64,000 nt of DNA from Actinokineospora enzanensis DSM 44649 (lineage in GTDB: Bacteria > Actinomycetota > Actinomycetes > Mycobacteriales > Pseudonocardiaceae): the NCBI RefSeq assembly GCF_000374445.1, contig NZ_KB894409.1:170674-234673 (forward strand), read 5' to 3'. Of the stretch, positions 1 to 9,113 are shown one piece after another. The notes under the pieces were generated by a model, which was not told where the DNA came from, did no database searches, and saw only the letters and a list, made by a program, of their open reading frames with translations. Each line of letters starts with the position of its first letter. The first letter of the stretch is position 1. Both the position numbers and the translations under genes were made by a program.

Positions 1-1
1 G

Positions 2-475
2 CTCACCGCCGCGGCCACGCTCGGCATGCCGCCGCACCTGGTCGGTGGCGCGTCCGGGGTGTTCAACACCTCCCGGCAGGTCGGCGGCGTGCTGGGCAGC
101 GCGACGACCGGGCTGCTGTTGCAGGTCGGGCTCGGCTTCGCGGTGCCGGAGGCGGCCCGCGACTACGCGAAGGTCCTGCCGCCGCGCTACGCGGGCGAGT
201 TCGTGCGGCGGATCACCGAGGCGGCGCAGACGGCCAGCCAGTTCGGCGGCGAGGGGCCGAAGGTGCCGTCGGACTGGTCGCCGTCGATCGCCGAACGGGT
301 GCGTGAACTGGCGACGGACGCATTCCACCTCGGTTTCACCAATGCCGCCAAGGCAACCCTGGTACTGCCCGTCGTCGTTCTGGTACTGGGCATGGTGTGC
401 GCGGCCGGGATCCGGGTACCGCCAACTGGTAACGCGAAAAACTCGGGACTGCCGCATGAGCGCGTCGGTCCGTAG
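2..475 (+). CDS. MFS transporter, DHA2 drug-exporter type (C-terminal part only)
   Basis: The frame is open from the left edge of the window, so only about 157 C-terminal residues are visible. It contains the conserved block GASGVFNTSRQVGGVLGSA, which in DHA2-family (14-helix) proton-driven exporters forms the motif-C-like part of a late helix. A last hydrophobic segment (LVLPVVVLVLGMVCAAGI) precedes a short polar tail. The methionine codon at 26 is internal and not the true start. Family assignment is good; the substrate cannot be told. The next gene starts 12 bases downstream on the same strand. Confidence 0.8.
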   Translation, partial: LTAAATLGMPPHLVGGASGVFNTSRQVGGVLGSATTGLLLQVGLGFAVPEAARDYAKVLPPRYAGEFVRRITEAAQTASQFGGEGPKVPSDWSPSIAERVRELATDAFHLGFTNAAKATLVLPVVVLVLGMVCAAGIRVPPTGNAKNSGLPHERVGP

Positions 476-486
476 CGTCAGGCCAC

Positions 487-2301
487 ATGGCGATTCGGCG
501 ATATGTGCTGACGTTGGCCTTCGCGGTGGTCACGACCTCGGTGTCAGCCGCTTTGCCCGCGGCCGCGGCGCCGATAGCGGGCAGCGACCCCATTTACTCC
601 TACGCCAACGCGATCCGCGAGACGGTATGGGTCGACACGGGACTGTCAGCGCCCGGCAGCGCGCGTGTCCGGGTCGCCGCGGATATCATCCGGCCACGCG
701 AGGCGACCGGCCGGATCCCGGTGATCATGGACGCCAGCCCGTACTACACGTCGCTGGGCCGGGGCAACGAGAGCCAGAAGAAGACCTACGACAGCGCGGG
801 CAAGCCGGTGCTGTTCCCGTTGGCCTACGACAACTATTTCGTGCCGCGCGGCTACGCGGTCGTCCTGGTCGACCTGGCGGGCACGGCCCGCTCGAACGGC
901 TGCGTGGACGTCGGCGGCCGTTCGGACATCACCTCGGCGAAGTCGGTCATCGACTGGCTCAACGGCCGCGCCACCGGCTACACCTCGGCCACCGGCAGCA
1001 CGACCGCCACCGCGGCCTGGTCAACCGGCGCCGTCGGCATGATCGGCAAGTCCTACGACGGCACGGTCGCCAACGGCGTCGCCGCCACCGGTGTCGACGG
1101 GCTGAAGACGATCGTGCCCATCGCCGCGATCAGCTCCTGGTACGAGTACTACCGTTCGTCGGGCGCCACCTTCACCAGCGGCACCCCGACCGGCCTGGCC
1201 CAGACGGTGGAGAACTCCCAGGGCGCGGCGAACTGCGCGTCGGTGAAATCCACCCTCACCAACGGTTCCCCCTCCAGCGGCGACTACACATCGCTCTACC
1301 GCGAACGCGACTACGTGCGTGACGCGTCGAAGGTCAAGGCGAGCGTGTTCGCGGTGCACGGGTTGAACGACCTGAATGTGAAGACCATCAACTTCGGCCT
1401 GTGGTGGAACGCGCTTCCCCCGACGACCGAACGCAAGATCTGGCTTTCCCAAACCGGCCACGTCGACCCCTTCGACTACCGCCGCTCGGTCTGGGTCGAC
1501 ACCCTGCACCGCTGGTTCGACCACTACCTACTGGGCATCGACAACGGCATCGACAACGCCCCCGCGTCCACAGTGGAACAAACCCCCGACGTCTGGCGCG
1601 ACGACCCGTCCTGGCCCGGTACGACCGCATCGACCACCCTCCGCCTGACCCCCGGAAGCACCACGGGCGTCGGCACACTTGGCACCACCGCGCCGCCCGC
1701 CCGCGCGACCGCGACATTCACCGACAACCGCACCAGCGAGTACGACTGGGTTTCCAACCCGACCACGGCTTCATCGGCCCGGGTTCTTTACCAGACCGGG
1801 ACACTCGCCTCGGATGTGCGAATCTCGGGCACCTCGCAGATCACGGTGACTGCCACGTCGTCACAGAGCGCGGCCCGGTTGACCGCGGTACTGGTCGACT
1901 ACGGTCCGGCGACGATTCGGAACTATCGGGGCACGGGCGAGGGAATCCGAAACCTGACAACCCGCTCCTGCTGGGGCGACAGCACTTCCGGCGACAGTGC
2001 CTGCTACCTGGACACCGCGACGAACACGACTTCCGTGACCCAGAACGTGATCTCGCGCGGCTGGGCGGACCTGGGGCATTACGCCGGTCTGGAATCCCGC
2101 CGGACGCTGAGTTCCGGGACGCCGTACACAATCACCTTCAACCTGGCGACGACGGACCAGGTGATCCCGGCGGGCCATCGGCTGGCAGTGGTGATCGGCA
2201 GCACGGACAGCGCGTACATCGCCTCGGCGGGCTCGTCGACCCGGCTGACCCTCGACCTGACCAAGACCACGCTGCGAGTCCCGCTCATCGGCTCGATCTG
2301 A
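487..2301 (+). CDS. Secreted CocE/NonD-type (peptidase S15) hydrolase, Xaa-Pro dipeptidyl-peptidase-like
   Basis: The 604-residue protein starts with a signal peptide (MAIRRYVLTLAFAVV then an Ala-rich cleavage region near residues 25-28), so it should act outside the cell. The alpha/beta-hydrolase core carries the nucleophile elbow GKSYDG with Ser189. Asp295 (in HGLNDLNV) and His325 (in QTGHVD) complete a likely catalytic triad. The C-terminal half (from about 360) is the beta-rich jelly-roll domain of the PepX_C type seen in CocE esterases and S15 peptidases. Family members cleave N-terminal Xaa-Pro dipeptides or esters; the true substrate is unknown. The gene stands alone, just after an exporter gene. 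Confidence 0.88.
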   Translation: MAIRRYVLTLAFAVVTTSVSAALPAAAAPIAGSDPIYSYANAIRETVWVDTGLSAPGSARVRVAADIIRPREATGRIPVIMDASPYYTSLGRGNESQKKTYDSAGKPVLFPLAYDNYFVPRGYAVVLVDLAGTARSNGCVDVGGRSDITSAKSVIDWLNGRATGYTSATGSTTATAAWSTGAVGMIGKSYDGTVANGVAATGVDGLKTIVPIAAISSWYEYYRSSGATFTSGTPTGLAQTVENSQGAANCASVKSTLTNGSPSSGDYTSLYRERDYVRDASKVKASVFAVHGLNDLNVKTINFGLWWNALPPTTERKIWLSQTGHVDPFDYRRSVWVDTLHRWFDHYLLGIDNGIDNAPASTVEQTPDVWRDDPSWPGTTASTTLRLTPGSTTGVGTLGTTAPPARATATFTDNRTSEYDWVSNPTTASSARVLYQTGTLASDVRISGTSQITVTATSSQSAARLTAVLVDYGPATIRNYRGTGEGIRNLTTRSCWGDSTSGDSACYLDTATNTTSVTQNVISRGWADLGHYAGLESRRTLSSGTPYTITFNLATTDQVIPAGHRLAVVIGSTDSAYIASAGSSTRLTLDLTKTTLRVPLIGSI

Positions 2302-2568
2302 CCAGCCCGAAACCGCTGCCAGCGCCTTTGCCTGCGAGGACCTTGTCCACGCGGCCACTCAACGCATTGGCCGTCGTCGGTATCGCGTCGTCCACACAGA
2401 CATGATCGCCCAACTCGCCGTAGGCGATACCCGCCCTCGCCAACCGAGCCCCCAGCCCAACGCAGACACGTCCCGCCGAGCGACTTTCCAGACCGACCCC
2501 TCACCCCGCCCGACCCCCAGGTCAGCACACCCTCCAGCCCAGGAAATCCCTCCATCGAGCGACACAAG

Positions 2569-2680
2569 TTATCCACAGGCCGACCCCGAACCCCGGCCAA
2601 CCAAGATCCTTTGCCGCCCCCACCGGGTAGAATGGCCAGCGGGGGATCCCCCTGGGAGCGGCGGGCTATGTGGTGGGGGC
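2569..2680 (+). repeat. Dispersed intergenic element, copy 1 (DnaA-box-like 9-mer + -10-like hexamer + GC hairpin)
   Basis: TTATCCACA at 2569-2577 lies inside AAGTTATCCACAGGCCG, a 17-mer shared exactly with copy 2 near 44.8 kb. Exactly 59 bases downstream is TAGAATGG (2628), again shared with copy 2 at the same spacing. It is followed by a GGGGGATCCCCC self-complementary stretch and a G-rich tail. No gene lies downstream on this strand. Confidence 0.65.
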
Positions 2681-2697
2681 GGATCTCGGCGGCAGCA

Positions 2698-2727
2698 AAT
2701 TGCCCCCGGGTGATCCCGGGGGCAATT
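2698..2727 (-). terminator. Rho-independent-type terminator of the symporter gene
   Basis: A perfect 13-bp inverted repeat (2698-2710 against 2715-2727) with a TGAT loop starts 10 bases after the stop codon of the minus-strand symporter gene. On that strand the stem ends in a short T-run. Confidence 0.85.
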
Positions 2728-2737
2728 CACGCAAGCG

Positions 2738-4105
2738 TCAGGCGGAGACCAGCTGTTGCGGAGGCCGCGCCTCCGCCACCTCCCCGTTCAGCAACGGCGG
2801 CGCGCTAGGCCGGTGCAGCACCTCATCGTCCAGCAGCCCTTCGCCGCGGGCGACCAGGACCGGGACAGTGATCTGGCCCGCCACGTTCGTCGCGGTGCGG
2901 ATCATGTCCAGGATCGGGTCGATGCCGTAGACGATCGCCACGCCGGTGGCGACGACCTCCGTGGGCAGGTTGATCGTGCTCAGGGTCAGTGTGAGCATGG
3001 TGAACCAGCCGGTCGTGCCTGCCGTGGCGATGGAGCCGAAGACCGCGACCGCGACGATGCCGACGTACTGCCAGAAGCTCAGGTGTACGCCGAACAGGTT
3101 GGCGATGAAGATCGACGCGATGGCCGGGTAGAGGGCCGCGCAGCCGTCCATCTTCGTCGTGGTGCCCAGCGGGACCGCGAAGCCCGCGTAGCCGGGTTCG
3201 ACGCCCAGGTTCACCGCGGTCTGCCTGCTCAGCGGGAGGGTCGCGCCCGAGGAGCGGGAGACGAAGGCGAACTGGAGGGCCGTCCATGCCTTGGCGTAGA
3301 ACGTGAACGGGCTCACCTTGCCCACAAACCGCAGCAGGATGGGGTAGACCACGAAGAGCACGAGCAGGGCGGCGATGTACACCGAGGCGATCAGCGAGAT
3401 CAATGGCTTGACGAACTCATTGCCGTACGTGGCAAACGCGGTGCCGATCAGTCCGAGAACACCGAGCGGGGCCAGTCGGATGATCCAGCCGAGGGCCTTC
3501 TGGATGATGTCGAACGCCGAGCGGTTGAACGCCACGAACGGCGCGGCCTTGTCGCCGAGCGCATACGCGGCCACGCCGACCAGGGCGGCGACGAAGACGA
3601 CCTGCAGGACCTCGCCGTTGCTGAAGGCGGCGAACAGGTTCTCCGGGACCAGCCCGTTGAGCACGGTCAACCAGTCGCCCTGGGTGCGGCTGGCGAGCTT
3701 GTCCACGGTCGCCTGGCTGGGTTCGACGTGCACGCCCTGGCCTGCGCCGCCGATGAGGCCGACGGCGATGCCGATGAGCACGGCGATGAGCGAGGTGATG
3801 CCGAACCACAGCAGCGTCTTGCCGCCGAGCCGGGCCGCGGTGCGGGTGCCGCCGAGGCCGCGCAGGCTGTCGACGCCGACCACGATCGCGGTGAACACCA
3901 GTGGGATGACGGTGAACTGGAGCAGGCTGGTGAAGATGTTGCCGATTGTCTTGAGCGTGGTGGTCAACCAGCTCGTATCGGTCTGTTTGGCGACGAAGCC
4001 GAGCACGGCGCCGAGTAACAGCCCGGCGAGCACGGCGAGTCCGAAGTAGACGTTCCGCTTGCGCGGGGCGGCCTGCGGCGGGTCGGTGGCGACGGCAGAG
4101 GACAT
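2738..4105 (-). CDS. Dicarboxylate/amino acid:cation symporter (DAACS family)
   Basis: A 455-residue multi-helix membrane protein of the GltP/DctA family, which takes up C4-dicarboxylates or acidic amino acids with Na+ or H+. Family hallmarks are visible: the serine-rich hairpin loop (FVSRSSGATLP), the GTTTKMDG motif (usually GATINMDG) and the TAGTTG stretch late in the protein. The start at 4105 (MSSAVATDPP) is chosen because TGGAG lies 8 bases upstream; the frame is open for 46 more codons without support. It appears to be a single-gene transcript with its own strong terminator. Confidence 0.9.
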   Translation of the reverse strand: MSSAVATDPPQAAPRKRNVYFGLAVLAGLLLGAVLGFVAKQTDTSWLTTTLKTIGNIFTSLLQFTVIPLVFTAIVVGVDSLRGLGGTRTAARLGGKTLLWFGITSLIAVLIGIAVGLIGGAGQGVHVEPSQATVDKLASRTQGDWLTVLNGLVPENLFAAFSNGEVLQVVFVAALVGVAAYALGDKAAPFVAFNRSAFDIIQKALGWIIRLAPLGVLGLIGTAFATYGNEFVKPLISLIASVYIAALLVLFVVYPILLRFVGKVSPFTFYAKAWTALQFAFVSRSSGATLPLSRQTAVNLGVEPGYAGFAVPLGTTTKMDGCAALYPAIASIFIANLFGVHLSFWQYVGIVAVAVFGSIATAGTTGWFTMLTLTLSTINLPTEVVATGVAIVYGIDPILDMIRTATNVAGQITVPVLVARGEGLLDDEVLHRPSAPPLLNGEVAEARPPQQLVSA

Positions 4106-4294
4106 GGGGACTCCAGGGGGTGAGAGGTGGCGCGCGCGGGTACGTGTCAGTGCGGACACAACGAGCTGGCCTGCCGTCGGAGATCGACGTGCAGGCGCTC
4201 GGTCAGCGCGACACCCGGGGAATACCTCATCACCCGGATCCAACCAGTTGTCCGGTGAATAACTTCCCGTCTCACCCGGAGAGCGGTATCACTC

Positions 4295-4909
4295 TCACGG
4301 GTTGGGACGCCACAGGTCGGTGACGCTGATCCCGATGGCCGCGAGCAGCCTGCGGGTCAGCGGCAGGCTGATCCCGATCACGCTGGACCAGTCGCCCTCG
4401 ATGGCGTCCACGAACCAGCCGCCCCGGCCGTCGAGGGTGAACGCGCCCGCCACGCCGAGCGGCTCGCCGGTGGCCACGTAGGCGTCGATCTCGGCCGGGC
4501 TCGGATCGGCGAACCGGACGGCCGTGCTCCCGGCGCCGCCCGCGCTGTCGACCACCACGCCGTCCTTGACCCGCAGCACGGCGTGCCCGGTGAGCAGGTG
4601 CCCGCGCCCGCCCGCCATCGCCAGCCACCGCTCCCGGGCGATCTCCGGCGTGCCGGGCTTGCCCATCAGGTCACCGCCGAAGTGCAACATCGAGTCACAG
4701 CCGACGACCACGGCATCGGCGAACTCGCCGACGACCGTGCGCGCCTTCGCCTCGGCCAGCGCGACGACCACGTCCTCCGGCCTCGGGTCAACGAGCGCCG
4801 CCGCCACGGCGTCCTCGTCCACCCCGGAGACCCGGACCACCGGATCGATCCCGGCCGACCGGAGCACCCCGAGCCGGGCGGGCGACTGTGACGCGAGCAC
4901 GAATTCCAC
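4295..4909 (-). CDS. maf: Maf-type nucleoside triphosphate pyrophosphatase
   Basis: A 204-residue protein beginning EFVLASQSPARLGVLRSAG, the Maf signature (S-x-S-P-R-R-x-L), which binds the triphosphate. A conserved core GCDSMLHFGG follows (usually GxDTxV). Maf proteins hydrolyse dTTP/UTP or modified nucleotides to the monophosphate plus pyrophosphate, and overproduction in some bacteria blocks septation. The GTG start at 4909 lies 8 bases after TAGCCT, so the message may be leaderless. In M. tuberculosis maf also lies close to accA3, which supports the assignment. Confidence 0.9.
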   Translation of the reverse strand: MEFVLASQSPARLGVLRSAGIDPVVRVSGVDEDAVAAALVDPRPEDVVVALAEAKARTVVGEFADAVVVGCDSMLHFGGDLMGKPGTPEIARERWLAMAGGRGHLLTGHAVLRVKDGVVVDSAGGAGSTAVRFADPSPAEIDAYVATGEPLGVAGAFTLDGRGGWFVDAIEGDWSSVIGISLPLTRRLLAAIGISVTDLWRPNP

Positions 4910-4981
4910 GGGGCGTGAGGCTACCGGTGCCGGACGGAAAGCCGCCGGGCCGTGTTTGTTGGCCTCGGCTTCGCCTCGGCG

Positions 4982-5075
4982 GCGGGATCGCCTTTAGCCG
5001 GTCTCTTCCCACCCGATCGCGTTCGGCCCGGGGGGCCGAACGCGATCGGGTGGGAAGAGACCGGCGCGATCCCGC
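4982..5075. repeat. Long, almost perfect hairpin palindrome (33 + 10 bp stem, 3-base loop)
   Basis: Bases 4997-5029 are the exact reverse complement of 5033-5065, with GGG as the loop. After a 5-base bulge on the left side (4992-4996) pairing resumes for 10 bp (4982-4991 with 5066-5075). It lies between maf and an upstream minus-strand DUF1707 gene. It could act as a terminator or transcript end for the latter, but it is much longer than the other terminators here and has no T-run. Confidence 0.85.
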
Positions 5076-5109
5076 GTGGTGGTCGAGTCAGGGGGTGGCT
5101 GGGGCGGCT

Positions 5110-5140
5110 GGGGTGGGGGTGGGGGTGGGGGTGGGGGTGG
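5110..5140. repeat. GGGGGT hexamer microsatellite
   Basis: About four to five tandem copies of GGGGGT, preceded by a less regular G-rich run from 5091. It has four or more G-runs separated by single T bases, the sequence requirement for a stable G-quadruplex on the plus strand. No gene here. Confidence 0.85.
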
Positions 5141-5303
5141 CGGAATCATCCATAGGCGGGTGCGACCACCTATTGACAGGTTCGCCGAGTCGGTAGGTTC
5201 AGAAATGGGCCAGCGCCCGGGTGGGCGGGGATCCATCTTGCCGGATGATCTTGAAGGTGGGCGACGGACAGCGTCGTCGGGCTGGGTGGGCGGGCTGGGT
5301 GGG

Positions 5304-5831
5304 TCAGTGCCAGCCGCGGCCGTAGTGGCCTCGCCGGTAGTCACGGCGGTGGCCGTGGCCTCGATGGCGGTTGCGGTGCATCTCGTTGCGCCAGTCGTCG
5401 CCGAAGAGGGCGCCGCCGATGGCGCCGATGGCGACCGGGAGAAGGAGCAGGGGCCAGAGATGCAGGGTGATGGCGAGGATGACGCCGGTGATGGCGCCCA
5501 GCGGGACCAGCGCGGCGAAGATGCGCTGGTTGAGCGGGCGCGACTGCCACGCGTTGACCGCAGTGCGCGGTACGGGGGCGGGCAGTGGCGCCGGGGTGGC
5601 CTGCGTGGGCGGCGGGGGCAGTGCCGGGCCGAAGGCGGGCTTGGGCGCGGGCAGGTCGCTGAACAGGGACAGTAGTTCGCCCCGGGTCTTGGCCACGGTC
5701 ACCTTCGCGCTGCGGTCACCGTATTCGTCGAGATCGATACGACCTGCCGCCATGTGGTCACCGAGCGCGCGCAGGGCGTCTTCGCGCTCGGTATCCCCGA
5801 CGCGCAGCTCGGACGGCTCCATATCGCTCAC
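5304..5831 (-). CDS. DUF1707 membrane protein
   Basis: A 175-residue protein. Residues about 6-60 match the DUF1707 (SHOCT-like) domain: LRVGDTEREDALRALGDHMAAGRI followed by DEYGDRS and LFSDLP. A Pro-rich linker leads to a hydrophobic hairpin (about 115-150, two membrane segments), and the tail is rich in His and Arg. DUF1707 is common in actinobacterial membrane proteins and its function is unknown. The GTG start lies 6 bases after TACCAT, so a leaderless start is likely. The next upstream gene is a paralogue with the same plan. Confidence 0.85.
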   Translation of the reverse strand: MSDMEPSELRVGDTEREDALRALGDHMAAGRIDLDEYGDRSAKVTVAKTRGELLSLFSDLPAPKPAFGPALPPPPTQATPAPLPAPVPRTAVNAWQSRPLNQRIFAALVPLGAITGVILAITLHLWPLLLLPVAIGAIGGALFGDDWRNEMHRNRHRGHGHRRDYRRGHYGRGWH

Positions 5832-5874
5832 ACCTCGATGGTACGGATCCGACGGGCCGCTTGGCTCTCAGGAT

Positions 5875-6330
5875 TCACGACTGCTTCTTCTTGGCCGCCT
5901 CCGCCGCCGATCCGGCGACCACGACCACACCGACCGTGAGCACGATCGTCCACCACAGCCCGAAATAGATCGTCAACAGGATCGAGCCCGGTAAGCCGAA
6001 CAGGACGAACAGCCCGGTGAACGCGTCCAGGGCGGCGCTGGCCGGGGTCTGGGTCAGGCCGCGCTTGGCGACCGGCTTGGTGACCGCGCGCTTGATCAGC
6101 TCGCTGGGGTTGGGCCGGACGGCGGCGCTCAGGTCCGGGTGCGGCGCGGGCAGGTCGGTGAACAGCAGCTCGATATCACCCCGGGTGCGGGCGGCGACCG
6201 CGCGCACGCAACGGAACTCGTACTCCTCGACTTCCAGCCGACCCGTGCTCATGTGCTCGCCGAGCAGCGCGACGGCCTCGTCCCGCTCGGCCCCACTGAT
6301 CCGGATGTCGGCGTCGCGATCCTGCGCCAT
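5875..6330 (-). CDS. DUF1707 membrane protein, paralogue of the neighbour
   Basis: A 151-residue protein with an N-terminal DUF1707 domain (DIRISGAERDEAVALLGEH, then LFTDLPAPHPDL near 58-70). Two hydrophobic segments follow near 108-145 and the tail is short and basic (AKKKQS). It matches the downstream gene in layout, so the pair looks like an old tandem duplication. The ATG at 6330 lies 6 bases after TAGGAT, again a leaderless layout, so each gene seems to have its own promoter despite the 43-base gap. Confidence 0.85.
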   Translation of the reverse strand: MAQDRDADIRISGAERDEAVALLGEHMSTGRLEVEEYEFRCVRAVAARTRGDIELLFTDLPAPHPDLSAAVRPNPSELIKRAVTKPVAKRGLTQTPASAALDAFTGLFVLFGLPGSILLTIYFGLWWTIVLTVGVVVVAGSAAEAAKKKQS

Positions 6331-6384
6331 GGCGGCATCCTAGTGGCGCGCCCCTGGGCCGATAACGACCCGGACCGGGCGAGG

Positions 6385-8157
6385 TCAGTCCTTGATCTCG
6401 CAGATCACCGCACCGGTGGCGACCGTCGCACCCTGACCGACCGCGAGGCCGGTGACGGTGCCCGCCTTGGGCGCGGTGACCGGGTTCTCCATCTTCATCG
6501 CCTCGACCACCACGACCAGGTCCCCGGCCGCCACGGTCTGGCCGTCCTCGACGGCGACCTTCACGACGGTGCCCTGCATCGGCGCGGTGACCGCGTCCCC
6601 CGATACCGCGGCCGCCGAACCCGACCCCGAACGCTTGCGCGGCTTCTTCGTCGCGACCGCGCCGCCGCCGCCGAGCGAGAACCCGCCCGGCAGCGAGACC
6701 TCCAGCCGCCTGCCGCCGACCTCGACGACCACGTTCTGCCGTGGTTCGGCGTCCTCGGCCTCGGCGCCGCCGGTGAACGGCTCGATGGTGTTGTCGAACT
6801 CGGTCTCGATCCAGCGGGTGTGCACGCGGAAGCCGTGTTCGTCGCCGATGAACGCCGGGTCGCGCACGACCGCGCGATGGAACGGCACAACCGTGGCCAT
6901 GCCCTCCACGACCAGCTCGTCCAACGCGCGCCGCGCCCGTTCCAGCGCCTGGGTCCGATCTTCACCGGTGACGATGACCTTGGCCAGCATCGAGTCGAAC
7001 TGGCCGCCGATGACCGTGCCACTCTCCACACCGGAATCCACGCGCACGCCCGGCCCCTCCGGCGCGCGCCACAGCGTGACCGTGCCGGGGGCGGGCAGGA
7101 AGCCGCGGCCCGCGTCCTCGCCGTTGATGCGGAACTCGATGGAGTGGCCGCGCGGGGTCGGGTCCTCGGTGAACCGCAGCTTCTCGCCCGCCGCGATCCG
7201 GAACTGCTCGCGGACCAGGTCGACGCCCGCGGTCTCCTCGGACACCGGGTGCTCGACCTGCAGGCGCGTGTTCACCTCAAGGAACGAGATGGTGCCGTCC
7301 GTGCCCACGAGGTACTCGACGGTGCCCGCGCCCGAATAGCCCGCTTCCCGGCAGATGGCCTTGGCGGAGCTGTGGATCTCGGCGCGCTGCGCGTCGGTGA
7401 GGAACGGCGCGGGGGCCTCCTCGACCAGCTTCTGGTGGCGGCGCTGCAGCGAGCAGTCGCGGGTGCCGACCACGATGACGGTGCCGTGCTGGTCCGCCAG
7501 TACCTGCGCCTCGACGTGCCGGGGCTGGTCCAGATAGCGCTCCACGAAGCACTCGCCGCGGCCAAACGCGGTGACCGCCTCGCGGACCGCGGAGTCGAAC
7601 AGCTCGGGGATCTCCTCCACGGTGCGGGCGACCTTGAGGCCGCGGCCGCCGCCGCCGAACGCCGCCTTGATCGCGACCGGCAGGCCGTGCTCGCGGGCGA
7701 AGTCGATGATCTCGTCGGCGCCCGCGACCGGCTCCTTGGTGCCGGGCACCAGCGGGGCGCCCGCGCGCAGCGCGATGTGCCGGGCGGTGACCTTGTCGCC
7801 GAGGTCGCGGATGGCCTGCGGGTCGGGGCCGATCCAGGTCAGGCCCGCGTCCAGGACGGCCTGGGCGAACTCGGCGTTCTCGGAAAGGAAGCCGTAGCCG
7901 GGGTGCACGGCGTCGGCGCCGGAGCGCTTCGCCGCGTCGAGAACCTTGTCGATCGAGAGGTAGCTTTCGCCGGGGGTGTTGCCCCCCAGCGCGAACGCCT
8001 CGTCGGCGAGCCGCACGAACGGCAGGTCGCGGTCGGGGTCCGCGTACACGGCGACACTGCTCAAACCGGCGTCCGCGCAGGCCCGGACCACGCGGACGGC
8101 GATCTCCCCCCGGTTCGCGATGAGGACCTTGCGCAGGACCTTGGCCGGTGCGGACAC
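6385..8157 (-). CDS. accA3: Acetyl/propionyl-CoA carboxylase alpha subunit (biotin carboxylase + biotin carrier)
   Basis: A 590-residue protein, the usual length for actinobacterial AccA subunits. The biotin carboxylase part (about 1-450) starts [18 protein letters not shown] and carries the ATP-grasp glycine loop (FGGGGRG) and the [14 protein letters not shown] motif. A linker leads to a C-terminal biotinyl domain with EAMKMEN, where Lys555 should carry biotin. It carboxylates biotin for a separate beta subunit (not in this window) to make malonyl- or methylmalonyl-CoA, which links it to the mutase operon at 22-27 kb. GTG at 8157 is preceded by GGAGGAGG; the longer open frame upstream is not supported. 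The symbol follows the M. tuberculosis homologue near maf. Confidence 0.93.
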   Translation of the reverse strand: MSAPAKVLRKVLIANRGEIAVRVVRACADAGLSSVAVYADPDRDLPFVRLADEAFALGGNTPGESYLSIDKVLDAAKRSGADAVHPGYGFLSENAEFAQAVLDAGLTWIGPDPQAIRDLGDKVTARHIALRAGAPLVPGTKEPVAGADEIIDFAREHGLPVAIKAAFGGGGRGLKVARTVEEIPELFDSAVREAVTAFGRGECFVERYLDQPRHVEAQVLADQHGTVIVVGTRDCSLQRRHQKLVEEAPAPFLTDAQRAEIHSSAKAICREAGYSGAGTVEYLVGTDGTISFLEVNTRLQVEHPVSEETAGVDLVREQFRIAAGEKLRFTEDPTPRGHSIEFRINGEDAGRGFLPAPGTVTLWRAPEGPGVRVDSGVESGTVIGGQFDSMLAKVIVTGEDRTQALERARRALDELVVEGMATVVPFHRAVVRDPAFIGDEHGFRVHTRWIETEFDNTIEPFTGGAEAEDAEPRQNVVVEVGGRRLEVSLPGGFSLGGGGAVATKKPRKRSGSGSAAAVSGDAVTAPMQGTVVKVAVEDGQTVAAGDLVVVVEAMKMENPVTAPKAGTVTGLAVGQGATVATGAVICEIKD

Positions 8158-8287
8158 GCCGGTTCCTCCTCCGGTTGGCGGGCTGGTGCGGAGTTTACGA
8201 CCTCGATCAGCGCACAAACCGAGAGCAAACCCACATCCCGACGCTACTCTGCGCGTCAGTTGCCGGATCCGCTGCTCGGAGGTCACC

Positions 8288-8992
8288 GTGGCCGGTCGCC
8301 GCGCCCCCACCGCGGTGGTGCTCGCGATGGTGATCTGCGGCCTGGTGGTGGCCGCCGCGATCACCGGCGCGGCGGTGCTGCGCGTGCGCGCCGCGCCGAA
8401 CGGCCCGGCGGCCCCGTCGACCAGTGAGGTGGCCGCGCCGCCCGGACCGATCACCTGCCGCCGGGAGCCCTGCCAGGTGCTGGGCACGGCCACGGTCGGC
8501 GGCACGGTCGTGCAGCTGATCGCGGACTCCGGCGCCAACGCGGGCAGGCTGCGGATCGCCGGGGCGGCGAGCGCGGAGCAGGTGATCGAGCTTTCGGTGA
8601 CCGACCTCGGAGTAACCCTGACCACGGACTCGCTGCAATGCGTGCCCGGCACGGTCAGCGCCTGCCTGGTCCGGGGCGTGAGCGAGAAGGGGACCACCGG
8701 CCAGGTGGTCGCCGGGCGGTCGGACAAATGGAGCCCGCTGGGCCGGGCGTTCTTCTCCGAGGCCAACTACCTGACCCTGGCCAACGTGCAGGGTGACTCG
8801 ACGCCCGAGGTGATCGCGGTGCAACAGGATTGCTCGGTCACCCCGGACTGCTCGAAACGGTCCTTTTATGTGCAGGTGTTCGGATTGGGCGGCCAAGAGC
8901 TCGGGTGCACCAGGACCTATCCGAAAATCGACCAGCTGCCCGGTTATCCGGGGATAGTGCCGCTTGAGGTCCAGCTTCGCGGCTGCCCCTGA
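8288..8992 (+). CDS. Membrane-anchored exported protein of unknown function
   Basis: A 234-residue protein with one N-terminal membrane segment ([20 protein letters not shown]) and an exported domain. The domain has paired cysteines (CRREPC near 55, CVPGTVSAC near 118, CSVTPDC near 183, then CT and a final GCP), suggesting disulfides outside the cell. The start is GTG at 8288, preceded by CGGAGG six bases away. It is divergent from the carboxylase gene. I recognise no named family. Confidence 0.75.
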   Translation: MAGRRAPTAVVLAMVICGLVVAAAITGAAVLRVRAAPNGPAAPSTSEVAAPPGPITCRREPCQVLGTATVGGTVVQLIADSGANAGRLRIAGAASAEQVIELSVTDLGVTLTTDSLQCVPGTVSACLVRGVSEKGTTGQVVAGRSDKWSPLGRAFFSEANYLTLANVQGDSTPEVIAVQQDCSVTPDCSKRSFYVQVFGLGGQELGCTRTYPKIDQLPGYPGIVPLEVQLRGCP

Positions 8993-9113
8993 ACCGCCCG
9001 GAAATCGGCGATCGGCCTACGACGCTTCTCGGGGATCTTGCAGGCGATAGCGGGGCTGTGGGCCGTTTGGGCGTCGTGCGGGAGTGTCGGTGGGGGGCGG
9101 TAACGTGCTTGTC

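Larger units (their letters stand above)
2302..2737. other. Intergenic gap between converging genes
   Basis: Short open frames exist here but none has a ribosome site, family resemblance or normal codon pattern. The gap holds copy 1 of the DnaA-box/hairpin element (about 2569-2680) and the terminator of the symporter gene (2698-2727). Confidence 0.6.

Noticed and set aside
2402..2930. Short plus-strand frames in the gap after the S15-type hydrolase
   Set aside because: They run through copy 1 of the intergenic element and a terminator and lack translation signals.
5076..5675. Plus-strand open frame containing poly-Gly encoded by the GGGGGT repeat
   Set aside because: The poly-Gly comes from the microsatellite; the frame then runs antisense through the DUF1707 gene.
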